Below, piece by piece: positions 15,834-24,258 of a stretch of 64,000 bases of DNA. How positions within the stretch are numbered: position 1 is the first letter of the stretch; each line of letters begins with the position of its first letter. Both the position numbers and the translations under genes were made by a program. The stretch is from Solirubrobacter deserti (GTDB taxonomy: Bacteria > Actinomycetota > Thermoleophilia > Solirubrobacterales > Solirubrobacteraceae), in contig NZ_JAPCID010000010.1 in assembly GCF_027587175.1 (NCBI RefSeq), positions 62,001 through 126,000 of the forward strand. The letters run 5' to 3'. Below the pieces are notes generated by a model. It saw only the letters and a list, made by a program, of their open reading frames with translations. It searched no databases and was not told where the DNA came from.

Positions 15834-16754
15834 GTGGCGGTAGCCGCTCCGTTAGAAGCGGCCTCCCGTGAGGGTTCGCCGGGCGAGCGCCCGCCCGGCG
15901 AGCCGCGCCTCGTCGGCTATCTGTACCTGCTGCCGGCGTTCGTCGTGTTCGCCGGCTTCGTCCTGTACCCGCTCTACCGCGCGGCGTACATCTCGCTGTG
16001 GGACTGGGACGGGCTGACCGCCGGCACGTGGGCGGGTTTCGACAACTACGCCGAGGTCTTCACGGACGAGGATCTGCGCGCGGCGTTCGTGCACGCGCTG
16101 ATCCTGCTGCTGTTCTACGCGGTGCTGCCGCTGCTGATCGGGCTCGCTCTGGCGGGGGTGATGGCGCGGGCGCGTGTGCGCGGGCTCGCGTTCTTCCGGG
16201 CGGTGCTGTTCCTGCCGCAGGTGGTCGCGATGGTGGTTGTCGCGCTGATGTGGAAGATGATCTACCAGCCGACCGACGGCGCCCTGAACCGCTTCCTGGG
16301 CTGGTTCGGGATCGAGGGCCGGTCGTGGCTGGGGGACTTCAACCTGGCGCTGCCGAGCGTGGGCCTGGTGGGGACGTACGTGTACTTCGGCCTGGCGATG
16401 GTGCTGCTGACCGCCGGGGTGCAGAAGATCCCGACGTCGTTGTACGACGCGGCGCGCGTGGACGGCGCCGGGCCGTTCCGCGAGTTCCTGGCGGTGACGC
16501 TGCCCGGCCTGCGCGGGGAGATCGCGGTGGCGCTGACGCTCACGACGATCTACGCGCTGCGCAACTTCGACCTGGTCTACATCACCACCAGCGGCGGGCC
16601 GGGGAACGCGACGTCGGTGCCGGCCTTCCAGGTGTTCTCGCGCGCGTTCGAGAGCGGGCAGGTGGGCAGCGCCGCGGCGGTCGGCATCACGCTGACGGTG
16701 ATCATCTTCATCATCTCGCTGGGCATCAACCGGATCGCGGAGCGCTCAACTTGA
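15834..16754 (+). CDS. Sugar ABC transporter permease, MalF type
   Basis: This is a 306-residue membrane protein with six predicted transmembrane segments. A disordered proline/glycine-rich N-terminus precedes the first segment (YLYLLPAFVVFAGFVLYPLY). The coupling (EAA) loop is DAARVDGAGPFREFLAVTLP, which docks onto the ATPase. The GTG start at 15834 lies one base after the binding-protein stop. It forms the channel with the next gene. Confidence 0.92.
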   Translation: MAVAAPLEAASREGSPGERPPGEPRLVGYLYLLPAFVVFAGFVLYPLYRAAYISLWDWDGLTAGTWAGFDNYAEVFTDEDLRAAFVHALILLLFYAVLPLLIGLALAGVMARARVRGLAFFRAVLFLPQVVAMVVVALMWKMIYQPTDGALNRFLGWFGIEGRSWLGDFNLALPSVGLVGTYVYFGLAMVLLTAGVQKIPTSLYDAARVDGAGPFREFLAVTLPGLRGEIAVALTLTTIYALRNFDLVYITTSGGPGNATSVPAFQVFSRAFESGQVGSAAAVGITLTVIIFIISLGINRIAERST

Positions 16755-17569
16755 CCTCGCGCGCGGAGCAGACGCTCGGCTACGTGATCCTCGGCGTGTT
16801 CTCGCTGATCGCGCTGCTGCCGATCGTCGGCATCCTGTTCACGGCGCTGCAGGACCCCGACGGCGTGGCGGCGTTCGGGTCGCTGAACGGGCTGCACTTC
16901 GAGAACTTCAAGACGGCGTGGGAGGACGGGAACTTCGGCTCGTACCTGAAGTCGAGCATCATCGTCTCCGTATCCGTGGTCTTCTTCGCCACGCTCTTCT
17001 CGATCCTCGCCGGGTACGCGTTCGGCCTGATGCGCTTCCGCGGCTCGACCGTGCTGTTCTACCTGTTCCTGCTCGGGCTGATGGTGCCCACGGAGGCGAT
17101 CATCGTGCCCCTCTACTACGACCTGCGCGACCTGAACCTGACCAACACCTACTGGGCGCTGATCCTGCCGCAGATCGCGACGTCGGTGGCGTTCGGGACC
17201 TACTGGATGCGCACGTACTTCCGGACCGTGCCGCGGTCCTTGGTCGAGGCGGCGCGGCTGGACGGCGCGTCCACGTGGTTCACGCTGTGGCGCGTGCTGC
17301 TGCCGCTCGCGCGGCCGGCCGTGCTGACCATGACCGTGCTGCTGTTCATGTGGACCTGGAACGAGTTCCTGCTGGCGCTCGTGATGGTGAGCGACGAGTC
17401 GCTGCGGACGGCGCCGCTGGGGCTCAGCTTCTTCCAGGGCCGCAACACGAGCGAGCTCTCGTTGATGGCGGCCGCTTCGGTGATCGTGGCCCTGCCCGTG
17501 GTGATCTTGTACATCTTCCTCCAGCGACACTTCATCCGCGGGATGCTGGCCGGGGCGGTGAAGGGCTAG
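16751..17569 (+). CDS. Sugar ABC transporter permease, MalG type
   Basis: This is a 272-residue membrane protein with six predicted segments. The start is a rare TTG at 16751 that overlaps the previous stop (TTGA) and leads directly into the first membrane helix (LGYVILGVFSLIALLPIVG); no other start fits. The EAA loop is EAARLDGASTWFTLWRVLLP. It pairs with the preceding permease. Confidence 0.92.
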   Translation: MTSRAEQTLGYVILGVFSLIALLPIVGILFTALQDPDGVAAFGSLNGLHFENFKTAWEDGNFGSYLKSSIIVSVSVVFFATLFSILAGYAFGLMRFRGSTVLFYLFLLGLMVPTEAIIVPLYYDLRDLNLTNTYWALILPQIATSVAFGTYWMRTYFRTVPRSLVEAARLDGASTWFTLWRVLLPLARPAVLTMTVLLFMWTWNEFLLALVMVSDESLRTAPLGLSFFQGRNTSELSLMAAASVIVALPVVILYIFLQRHFIRGMLAGAVKG

Positions 17570-18570
<1,001 letters not shown>

Positions 18571-18574
<4 letters not shown>

Positions 18575-19086
18575 TCTTCTACGGCTTCAACCTCTCGGCC
18601 GACGGCTACGTCATGGACGCCGAAGGCAACTTCGACTGGTCGGCCCCTGACGAGGAGCTCCACGAGTACTGGAACCAGGCCCAGCGCGAGACCGTGCTCA
18701 ACGTCTACGGCCGCAAGCTGTGGGAGACGATGAGCTACTGGCGGGCGCCGCCGCCGGACTCCGCGCCGGTGGAGCGGGCGTTCGCCGAGGCCTGGCAGGC
18801 GACGCCGACGATCGTCGTCTCGCGCACGCTACGACGGGTCGACGGCGCCGAGCTCGTGCGCGACGTGTCCGAGGTCCCCGACCGCGACGGCCCGGTGCAG
18901 GTGGGCGGGCCCACGCTCGCCGCGGCGATGTTCGATCGCATCGACGAGTTCCGGGCGATCCTCTACCCGACGGCCGTCGGCGGCGGCACGCCGTTCTTTC
19001 CCGCGGGCGTGCGGTTGCGCTTGAAGCTCGTCGAGACGCGGCCGTTCGAGTCAGGCGCGGTCCTGCTGCGCTATCAGCGCGCGTAG
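18571..19086 (+). CDS. Dihydrofolate-reductase-fold (RibD C-terminal) protein
   Basis: This 171-residue protein has the RibD_C/DHFR fold seen in many actinobacterial reductases of unknown substrate. Visible features are IFYGFNLSADGYVMD at the start, YGRKLWETM, VVSRTLR, then VGGPTLAAAMFDR and the IYPTAVGGGTPFF-like segment (here LYPTAVGGGTPFF). NADPH-dependent reduction is expected from the family. GTG at 18571 overlaps the ATPase stop, making it the last gene of the operon, although its link to sugar uptake is unclear. Its 3' end overlaps the convergent nucleotidyltransferase gene by 36 bp. Confidence 0.85.
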
Positions 19087-19713
19087 GTTGGCGGCCGCGT
19101 AGTCGACGTCGAGGCCGGCGTAGTTCTCGGGCAGCCCGCCGAGGTAGATCGCGCGCGCCTTGGCCAGCGCCTCGTGCGGGAAGCGCGCGAGCGCCCAGGC
19201 GGCGGCTTCGCCCTTGGAGGCGATGTCGCCGGTCACGAGCGAGTAGTAGATCCGGCACAGCGTGAGCAGCACGTTCGTGGTGTCCTCGTGCAGGTCAAGC
19301 AGGACCGGCTCGACGGTGTCGAGCATCGCCTGCCGGATCTCGTCCGGCGCGGGCGGCTCGAGCAGCGCCTGCGGCGGCGGCCCGTGCAGTGTGCGGCTGG
19401 CAAGCAGGACCTTGTGGACGAGGATCGGCAGGTCGTGGTTCTCACCCTCCTCCCAGCGGTCGGGCAGCCAGCCGCCCCACTGGAACTCCATGCGCCCGTG
19501 CGCGACCACCGTCACCTCGACGTTGCGCCCCTTGATGGCGCGCAGACCTTCGAACAGGCGCCGCTTCTGCGCGTCCGTGAGGCGCTCCCGCGCCACCACG
19601 AACACGTCGAGGTCACTGCGCGGCTGGAGCCCACCGTGCACCGCGGAGCCGAACAGGTACACGCCGCGCGGGTCGAGCTCCGCCACCAATTTCTGAGCCG
19701 CGCTGAGCTCCAT
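19051..19713 (-). CDS. AadA-like nucleotidyltransferase (DUF4111)
   Basis: This 220-residue protein carries the nucleotidyltransferase core GSAVHGGLQPRSDLDVFVV, that is GS followed by DxD, and a C-terminal DUF4111-like helical domain (RIYYSLVTGDIASKGEAAAWAL). This order matches aminoglycoside adenylyltransferases of the ANT(3'')/ANT(9) type. The alternative is a relative acting on another substrate, because many environmental actinobacteria carry such genes. ATG at 19713 is chosen since it starts just before the conserved YLFGSA strand. It is convergent with the sugar operon. Confidence 0.8.
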   Translation of the reverse strand: MELSAAQKLVAELDPRGVYLFGSAVHGGLQPRSDLDVFVVARERLTDAQKRRLFEGLRAIKGRNVEVTVVAHGRMEFQWGGWLPDRWEEGENHDLPILVHKVLLASRTLHGPPPQALLEPPAPDEIRQAMLDTVEPVLLDLHEDTTNVLLTLCRIYYSLVTGDIASKGEAAAWALARFPHEALAKARAIYLGGLPENYAGLDVDYAAANLRALIAQQDRA

Positions 19714-19797
19714 GCGCAAAGGTTTTACAGACACGCGCGTGTTCCGTGACGATCGCGCGTAGACACGGAAGTGCCAACGGCGCCACGCTCCGGTTGT

Positions 19798-19836
19798 GGG
19801 GAACCAAACTCGCGCATATCGACAGTTTGGTTCCCC
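19798..19836. promoter_or_regulatory. Perfect 13-bp inverted repeat operator with promoter core
   Basis: The arm ggggaaccaaact (19798-19810) is repeated in reverse complement at 19824-19836 with a 13-bp spacer. A TTGTGG (19795-19800) and a TATCGA (19817-19822), 16 bp apart, would put the promoter core across the repeat. It lies 8 bp before the GTG of an AbiEi-HTH protein, a family known to repress its own promoter by binding inverted repeats. Confidence 0.65.
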
Positions 19837-19843
19837 CGATTCC

Positions 19844-20713
19844 GTGATCGCACAGATCGCCGCACGGCAGTACGGGGTCGTGACCGTGGCGCAGATGCAC
19901 GCCGCCGGGCTGAGCGACAGCGCGATCGGGCGGCGCGTGCGAGCCGGGCGCTTGCACCGTGTGGGCCAGGGCGTGTACGCGGTCGGCCACGCCGCGCTCG
20001 CGCAGCAGGGACGCTGGCTCGCCGAGGTGCTGGTGGCGGGTGAGGGCGCCGCTCTCACCGGACTGGCGTGCGCGAAGCACTACGAGATCTGGCGCTACCG
20101 CGTCTCCCTCATCGATGTCGTTGTCCCGGCACGCCGGCGCCCGAAGACAACAGCGCGGATCCACAGATGCGACACGCTCGATCCGCGCGACGTGACCGGG
20201 TTCAAGGGCATTCCCGTCACCACGATCCCGCGACTCCTCGTCGATCTCACCGGCGAATTGACGAAGTGGGAGCTCGCGAACGTCATGCACGAGGCCGAGT
20301 TCAAGGACCTCCTGCGCCTCGACCATGTGCGGGACGCGCGGGAGCGGGCGGGGCGGCGCAACCACATCACCCGGCTCGACGATGCGATCGCCTTGCACGA
20401 GCGCGGCAGTGCCGGTATCCGCAGCCGCGGCGAGGGCCGCTTCCTCAACGCGCTCGAGCAGGCCGGGCTGGAGGAACCACTCGTGAACACCCACCTCAAC
20501 GGCTACGAGGTCGACTTCCACTGGCCGGACCTCGCGCTCGCGATCGAGCTCGACGGTCCTCACCACCGGCGAACGAGAACCCGCCACGAGGACGCACGCA
20601 AAGAAGCCGCCTGGCGAGCAGGCGGCTTCGAGGTGCTGCGGTTCAGAGAGGGCGAGCTGGAGGCGGCCACCCGAGCGGTGGCCGCCCACCGGACTACGGG
20701 TTCGTGGTGCTGA
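19844..20713 (+). CDS. AbiEi-type HTH protein fused to DUF559 endonuclease-like domain
   Basis: This is a 289-residue protein. GTG at 19844 is chosen over GTG 19796 because the latter lies inside the upstream inverted repeat. The N-terminal ~45 residues form the AbiEi winged-HTH start (QIAARQYGVVTVAQMHAAGLS, then GRRVRAGRLHRV and YAVG). The middle resembles the AbiEi antitoxin core. Residues ~200-289 form a DUF559/Vsr-like nuclease fold with E-, then VDFHWPDLALAIELDG-PHH, carrying the D and ExD-type acidic residues, and ending in EVLRFREGE. No AbiEii toxin gene is adjacent, so it is an orphan. This architecture is common in actinobacteria and its role is unproven; phage defence or DNA repair are guesses. 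Confidence 0.82.
   Translation: MIAQIAARQYGVVTVAQMHAAGLSDSAIGRRVRAGRLHRVGQGVYAVGHAALAQQGRWLAEVLVAGEGAALTGLACAKHYEIWRYRVSLIDVVVPARRRPKTTARIHRCDTLDPRDVTGFKGIPVTTIPRLLVDLTGELTKWELANVMHEAEFKDLLRLDHVRDARERAGRRNHITRLDDAIALHERGSAGIRSRGEGRFLNALEQAGLEEPLVNTHLNGYEVDFHWPDLALAIELDGPHHRRTRTRHEDARKEAAWRAGGFEVLRFREGELEAATRAVAAHRTTGSWC
20603..20629. terminator. Hairpin within the 3' end of the DUF559 gene
   Basis: GAAGCCGCCT (20603-20612) pairs perfectly with AGGCGGCTTC (20620-20629) around a 7-base loop. It lies inside coding sequence where two convergent genes approach each other. No T tract follows, so it may be a terminator for the reverse gene or only a coding coincidence. Confidence 0.4.
20662..20686. 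terminator. Second perfect hairpin at the convergent junction
   Basis: GGCGGCCACC (20662-20671) pairs perfectly with GGTGGCCGCC (20677-20686) with a 5-base loop. It sits 8 bp before the 3' end of the reverse gene and within the last codons of the forward gene, a position expected of a bidirectional terminator, though no T tract is present. Confidence 0.5.
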
Positions 20714-22481
20714 GCGTGAAGGTCAGCGTCTTGGAGTACGTGCCCGTGCGCAGCGGGTCCGTGTCCTTGATCAGCTGCTTGAACTCCACGTCGACCTCCT
20801 CGTTGGACACCGGGGCGTCCCACGAGGACTTCGAGAACGAGACGCGCAGCGGCTCGGGCAGCGTGAAGGCGCCGTTGGTCAGGTGGCCGGGCTCGCTCAC
20901 GGTCAGCTTCGCGTCGCCGGCGGTCGAGATGACCGTGGCGGTCGTGGACGCCGTGTAGTCCTTCTCGACGCCCGGGACGAACGGCTCGAACGAGGCCGCG
21001 GCGACGTTCAGCGACAGGGTGGCCGGGACAGTGCCGCCGACCGGAACGTCGCGCGCGACGATGATCTCCGGCGCGAGGGCGGTCTTGAACACGGTCGCGC
21101 CCGCGTTGTCGACGCTCACCTGGCAGTAGATCGTCTTGCCGAGGTCGGCGCCGGTGGGCGTGTAGGTGTTGCCCTCGCCCACGATCTGCGCGTCCAGCCA
21201 GGTGAGGTTCGCCGTGCCGGACCGCGAGGTCGGCGGCGTGGTGGTGTTGTTGTAGTCGAGCTGGTTCGGGGCGCGGAAGCGCGGGTGGTTCTCGGGGATC
21301 TTGTTGGCCCGGTACCACGTGACCCAGCGGGTCGAGCCGGCGGCCGCGTTCCACCCGCCGTGGTTGCAGGTGAGCGGCTCGCTCTGGTAGCCGGTGCCGC
21401 TGACCGACGGCGCGACGGTGTTGACCGGCAGGTCGGCGGCGGTGAACTCCTTGACCTGCATCTCGCGGTAGGAGATGCGGTCGTTGCCGCCGTGGGTCTG
21501 CAGGCCGAGGTAGCCGGCGGCCAGTTGGCGAGCCATCGTCGGCGGGTCACCGGCGCGCGACGCGGTCTTCGGGATCGCGTTGTCGAACTGGTTGAGGATC
21601 TTGCCGTCGACCAGGACGGTGTACTGCTGGCCGATCGTGCGGATCTCCATCTCGTGCCAGACGCCCTTGTCGAGGCGCTCGTACGTCCGCGACTGCTCGG
21701 CGTTGAGGTTGCGGAAGTTGTAGATCGAGCCGGTCTTGATCGGATCGGTCGACGGCTGCGGACCGCCGCCCGTCAGCGTCTCGTTGATCTGCACCTCGTG
21801 GCCGCACGCGACCTGCGTCCAGTGCTGGTGGTTGTTCGCGTTGCCGTTGGTGGTCAGCGGCTGGCCGTTCAACCCGTTGACGTTGTAGACGCCGGCGGCG
21901 GTCGACCGGGCGCAGTAGCCGCCCGTGTAATCGAACGCGGGCGGGAGGTTCGGGGTTGAGCCCGGCCACTTGTAGGTGGTCGACGGCGCCGGCTCCGTCC
22001 GGTTGCACAGCGGGATCGCTCCCGGGCACACGTCGAAGTTGAAGCCGGTCGGCTTCTGGGCGAGCACCGCGTTGGTGTCCGCGCCCGTGTAGCGGACCTC
22101 CGGCGTGCGGATCATCACGCCGCCGTTGCGGGTGGACGTGGGCGTGTCCTGCACCTGGTACTGGATGCGGAACACCGCGTCGCCGAACGCCTTCACCGGG
22201 TACCAGTAGGCGCCGAACGGCGAAGCGCCGACGTCGATCGCGCCGTTGCTGGTGTTCAGCGTCGCCTGGCCCAGGCCGCCTTCGGACGCGGGCCGCGACT
22301 GAGCGGCTGTGCCGGCCGCGAACAGCCACTTGTCGAACGACGCATCCGAGCCGGTCGCCGTTCCGTCGAAGATGTACCGGAAGCCCGGGTCGGGCGCCGG
22401 AGCCGTGTACTGCGCCTGCGCGGCCGGGGCCGCCAGCAGGGCGGCGAACCCCGTCATGCACGCGAGCAAGCTGCGTTGCAT
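20694..22481 (-). CDS. Secreted DUF1080 (3-keto-disaccharide hydrolase) family protein
   Basis: This is a 595-residue secreted protein. GGAGGGGG lies just before the ATG at 22481 and a signal peptide ends near AQAQY. Residues ~30-345 form a DUF1080 concanavalin-like domain, recognisable from FRYIFDGTA near the start, NGGVMIRTPE in the middle, then GVWHEMEIRTIGQQYTVLVDG and GYLGLQTHGGNDRISYREM. DUF1080 proteins include enzymes that hydrolyse 3-keto-glycosides. An Ig-like domain follows (about 350-470, APSVSGTGYQSEPLTC). The last ~115 residues are the module shared with the PIG-L protein. The two proteins probably sit on the same surface or act on related glycans. Confidence 0.87.
   Translation of the reverse strand: MQRSLLACMTGFAALLAAPAAQAQYTAPAPDPGFRYIFDGTATGSDASFDKWLFAAGTAAQSRPASEGGLGQATLNTSNGAIDVGASPFGAYWYPVKAFGDAVFRIQYQVQDTPTSTRNGGVMIRTPEVRYTGADTNAVLAQKPTGFNFDVCPGAIPLCNRTEPAPSTTYKWPGSTPNLPPAFDYTGGYCARSTAAGVYNVNGLNGQPLTTNGNANNHQHWTQVACGHEVQINETLTGGGPQPSTDPIKTGSIYNFRNLNAEQSRTYERLDKGVWHEMEIRTIGQQYTVLVDGKILNQFDNAIPKTASRAGDPPTMARQLAAGYLGLQTHGGNDRISYREMQVKEFTAADLPVNTVAPSVSGTGYQSEPLTCNHGGWNAAAGSTRWVTWYRANKIPENHPRFRAPNQLDYNNTTTPPTSRSGTANLTWLDAQIVGEGNTYTPTGADLGKTIYCQVSVDNAGATVFKTALAPEIIVARDVPVGGTVPATLSLNVAAASFEPFVPGVEKDYTASTTATVISTAGDAKLTVSEPGHLTNGAFTLPEPLRVSFSKSSWDAPVSNEEVDVEFKQLIKDTDPLRTGTYSKTLTFTLSTTNP
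20697..21041 (-). repeat. Repeated C-terminal surface module, copy B
   Basis: This encodes the last ~115 residues of the DUF1080 protein and matches copy A at 7249-7596 along its whole length, with one single-residue gap near residue 15. Differences are mostly conservative, which indicates selection on the protein rather than a recent DNA duplication. Confidence 0.9.
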
Positions 22482-22516
22482 CTCTCCCCCTCCACTTCTG
22501 TCAAAGGACAGCCGGA

Positions 22517-22522
22517 TTTATA
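22517..22522 (-). promoter_or_regulatory. Putative -10 box TATAAA for the DUF1080 gene
   Basis: TATAAA on the reverse strand is the most AT-rich hexamer in the region and lies 35 bp upstream of the ATG at 22481, which has its own ribosome binding site. A GCCGG...CCGGC inverted repeat brackets it and could be an operator. No good -35 is visible. Confidence 0.45.
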
Positions 22523-22551
22523 CCGGACCGGCGAGGCTTGTTTTCTGTAAG

Positions 22552-23160
22552 TCAGGAGACCGCCAGGTGCACCGCGATGCCCAGCACGAGCACGCGTCCG
22601 CCGATCGCGAGCGTGCGCCGGATCGCGGGCGTCACCCAGCGCCCCGCGTGCCCGGCGGCCAGCGGCAGGAACAGGTGCCAGCCGCCCGTGCCGACAGCCA
22701 CGCCGAGCACGAACGCGGCCACCGCGCCCGCGCCGTCGACCGACAACGCGGTGGCGACCGCGGCGAACGAGGCGATCGTGAGCGGGTTGACCGCTGTGAT
22801 GGCGAAGAAGCGCGCGTAGTGCGAGCGCGCGCTGCCGCTCGTGTCCATCTCGCGCACCTCGGGATCGCGCCACAGGCCCGCGAGCCCGTGGAGCGCGATC
22901 GCGGCCAGCACGGCGGCCGCGAACAGCTTGATCTCGCGCTCGTGCCCTGACAGCGCGGCGCCCGCGAAGCCGCCCGCGACGCCCGCGATCACCGCGTAGA
23001 CGACGTCGACCGTCGCGACCCCCATCCCCGCAGCCACGCCCTTGCGCGGCCCGCCCACGACCGCCGCCTCGATCAGCAGCAGCGACACCGCCCCGATCTG
23101 CATGGCGATGGCGAGTCCTGCGACGAGCCCGGCGACGAACATGCGCCTGTTCTGCTCCAT
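22552..23160 (-). CDS. LysE/RhtB-family amino acid exporter
   Basis: This ~202-residue membrane protein has six predicted helices in the LysE arrangement, opening with FVAGLVAGLAIAMQIGAVSLLL and carrying an AVNPLTIASFAA helix typical of the family. LysE proteins export basic or other amino acids. It is divergent from an Lrp-type regulator, the classic arrangement for amino-acid-controlled export. The start is uncertain: ATG at 23184, 23160 and 23142 are all possible, and the last best matches the usual family N-terminus. Confidence 0.85.
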   Translation of the reverse strand: MEQNRRMFVAGLVAGLAIAMQIGAVSLLLIEAAVVGGPRKGVAAGMGVATVDVVYAVIAGVAGGFAGAALSGHEREIKLFAAAVLAAIALHGLAGLWRDPEVREMDTSGSARSHYARFFAITAVNPLTIASFAAVATALSVDGAGAVAAFVLGVAVGTGGWHLFLPLAAGHAGRWVTPAIRRTLAIGGRVLVLGIAVHLAVS

Positions 23161-23198
23161 CGTGCCGCGGAACGCAAGAACCATCGGCGAAAGACTGA

Positions 23199-23204
23199 GA
23201 CAAT
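23199..23204 (+). promoter_or_regulatory. Putative -10 box GACAAT of the Lrp-type gene
   Basis: GACAAT ends 7 nt before the ATG at 23212, with no ribosome binding site, which fits leaderless transcription. It departs from TANNNT at the first base. Confidence 0.35.
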
Positions 23205-23211
23205 CGCGGTC

Positions 23212-23655
23212 ATGGACCCCACGGACAGCGAGATTCTCAGGCTGCTCCGCGCGGACGGGCGTCTGTCCTGGCGGGAGCTCGGCGCCGCGGTGGGCCTGAG
23301 CGCGAACGCCGCCGCCGACCGCGTCCGCCGCCTGCGCCAGCAGAAGGTGATCCTCGGCTTCACGGCGCTGATCGACCCCGCCGCGGGCGGCCGCAACCTG
23401 GAGGCGCTGGTGGGCATCACGCTCGCGCACGGGGTGGACTCGGACCAGTTCGCGGTGGAGGCGTCGCGGCTGCCGTCGGTGATCGAGGTGCTGCACCTCA
23501 CCGGCGCGCCGGACTATCAGCTGCGCGTGGCCTGCCGCGACACCGCCGAGCTCGACATGCTGCTCAGGACGTTGCGGGTCCGCCACGGCGCCGCGGACAC
23601 CGAGACGACGATCGTCCTCAGGTCAGGTCCGCCGGCCGGGACGGCACCCGCCTGA
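23212..23655 (+). CDS. Lrp/AsnC-family transcriptional regulator
   Basis: This 147-residue protein has an N-terminal helix-turn-helix (DSEILRLLRADGRLSWRELGAAVGLS...ADRVRRL) and a C-terminal RAM ligand-binding domain (VIEVLHLTGAPDYQLRVACRD). It probably senses an amino acid and controls the divergent exporter gene whose start is only about 30-50 bp away. The 3' end overlaps the convergent gene by 38 bp. Confidence 0.9.
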   Translation: MDPTDSEILRLLRADGRLSWRELGAAVGLSANAAADRVRRLRQQKVILGFTALIDPAAGGRNLEALVGITLAHGVDSDQFAVEASRLPSVIEVLHLTGAPDYQLRVACRDTAELDMLLRTLRVRHGAADTETTIVLRSGPPAGTAPA

Positions 23656-24238
23656 GGGTGAGCCCGTCGTCGAGCTGCCGGTCTGCGCGCCCGTGGGAGA
23701 CGGCGAGCGCGAGGGCGTCGCGCGCGAGCTCTACCAGGCCCAGCCGGTCGGCCTCGAGCACGCCGTCACCCGTGGCAAGGTGCCCGTTCGCGTCCACCCG
23801 CTGCAGGAACCCGTCGAGCGCGCGGCGCAGCATCGCGACCTCGTCGAGCGCGCCCTTGCGCTGCGTGAGCGTGTCCTGCCCGAGCGCGGTCCGCAGCACG
23901 TTGACCATGAAGGTCGCGGTCGGGTCGCCCGGGGTGAGCTCGCGCCACTCGCCCAGCACGCCGCCCGTCACCAAGGACTGGGCGGCGATGTGCGTTGCGC
24001 CGTCCGTGGCGGTGATGAGCACCCGCTCCGGCTCGAACGCGAGCAGCATGAGCCCGGTGACCGCGCCCGACGAGTCGGCCACGATGCCCTGCACGCGCCG
24101 GATCGCCGAGTCGTCGTCGGGCTCGTTGAACTCGTGCGCGCGCACGTGCCCGGCGTCGTCGCGCGTGAAGAGCGTCGGCTTGCGCGACTCCTCGTGCACG
24201 GCGTACTCGGCCATGATGTCGGCGAGCTGGCGCGGCAT
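23618..24238 (-). CDS. Hypothetical cytosolic protein
   Basis: This 206-residue protein has no signal or membrane segment. A first half with alternating strands (PTLFTRDDAGHVRAHEF, MLLAFEPERVLITATDGATHIAAQ) is followed by a mainly helical half (DEVAMLRRALDGFLQRVDAN). I do not recognise the family. The ATG at 24238 is the natural start. It overlaps the Lrp-type gene tail to tail and follows the anti-sigma-like gene on the same strand with a 20-bp gap. Confidence 0.65.
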   Translation of the reverse strand: MPRQLADIMAEYAVHEESRKPTLFTRDDAGHVRAHEFNEPDDDSAIRRVQGIVADSSGAVTGLMLLAFEPERVLITATDGATHIAAQSLVTGGVLGEWRELTPGDPTATFMVNVLRTALGQDTLTQRKGALDEVAMLRRALDGFLQRVDANGHLATGDGVLEADRLGLVELARDALALAVSHGRADRQLDDGLTLRRVPSRPADLT

Positions 24239-24258
24239 CGGGCCAGCCTAGAGATCGA

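Noticed and set aside
19796-19798. GTG as start of the AbiEi-DUF559 gene
   Set aside because: It would place the perfect inverted repeat and promoter core inside the coding region; GTG 19844 begins right at the HTH.
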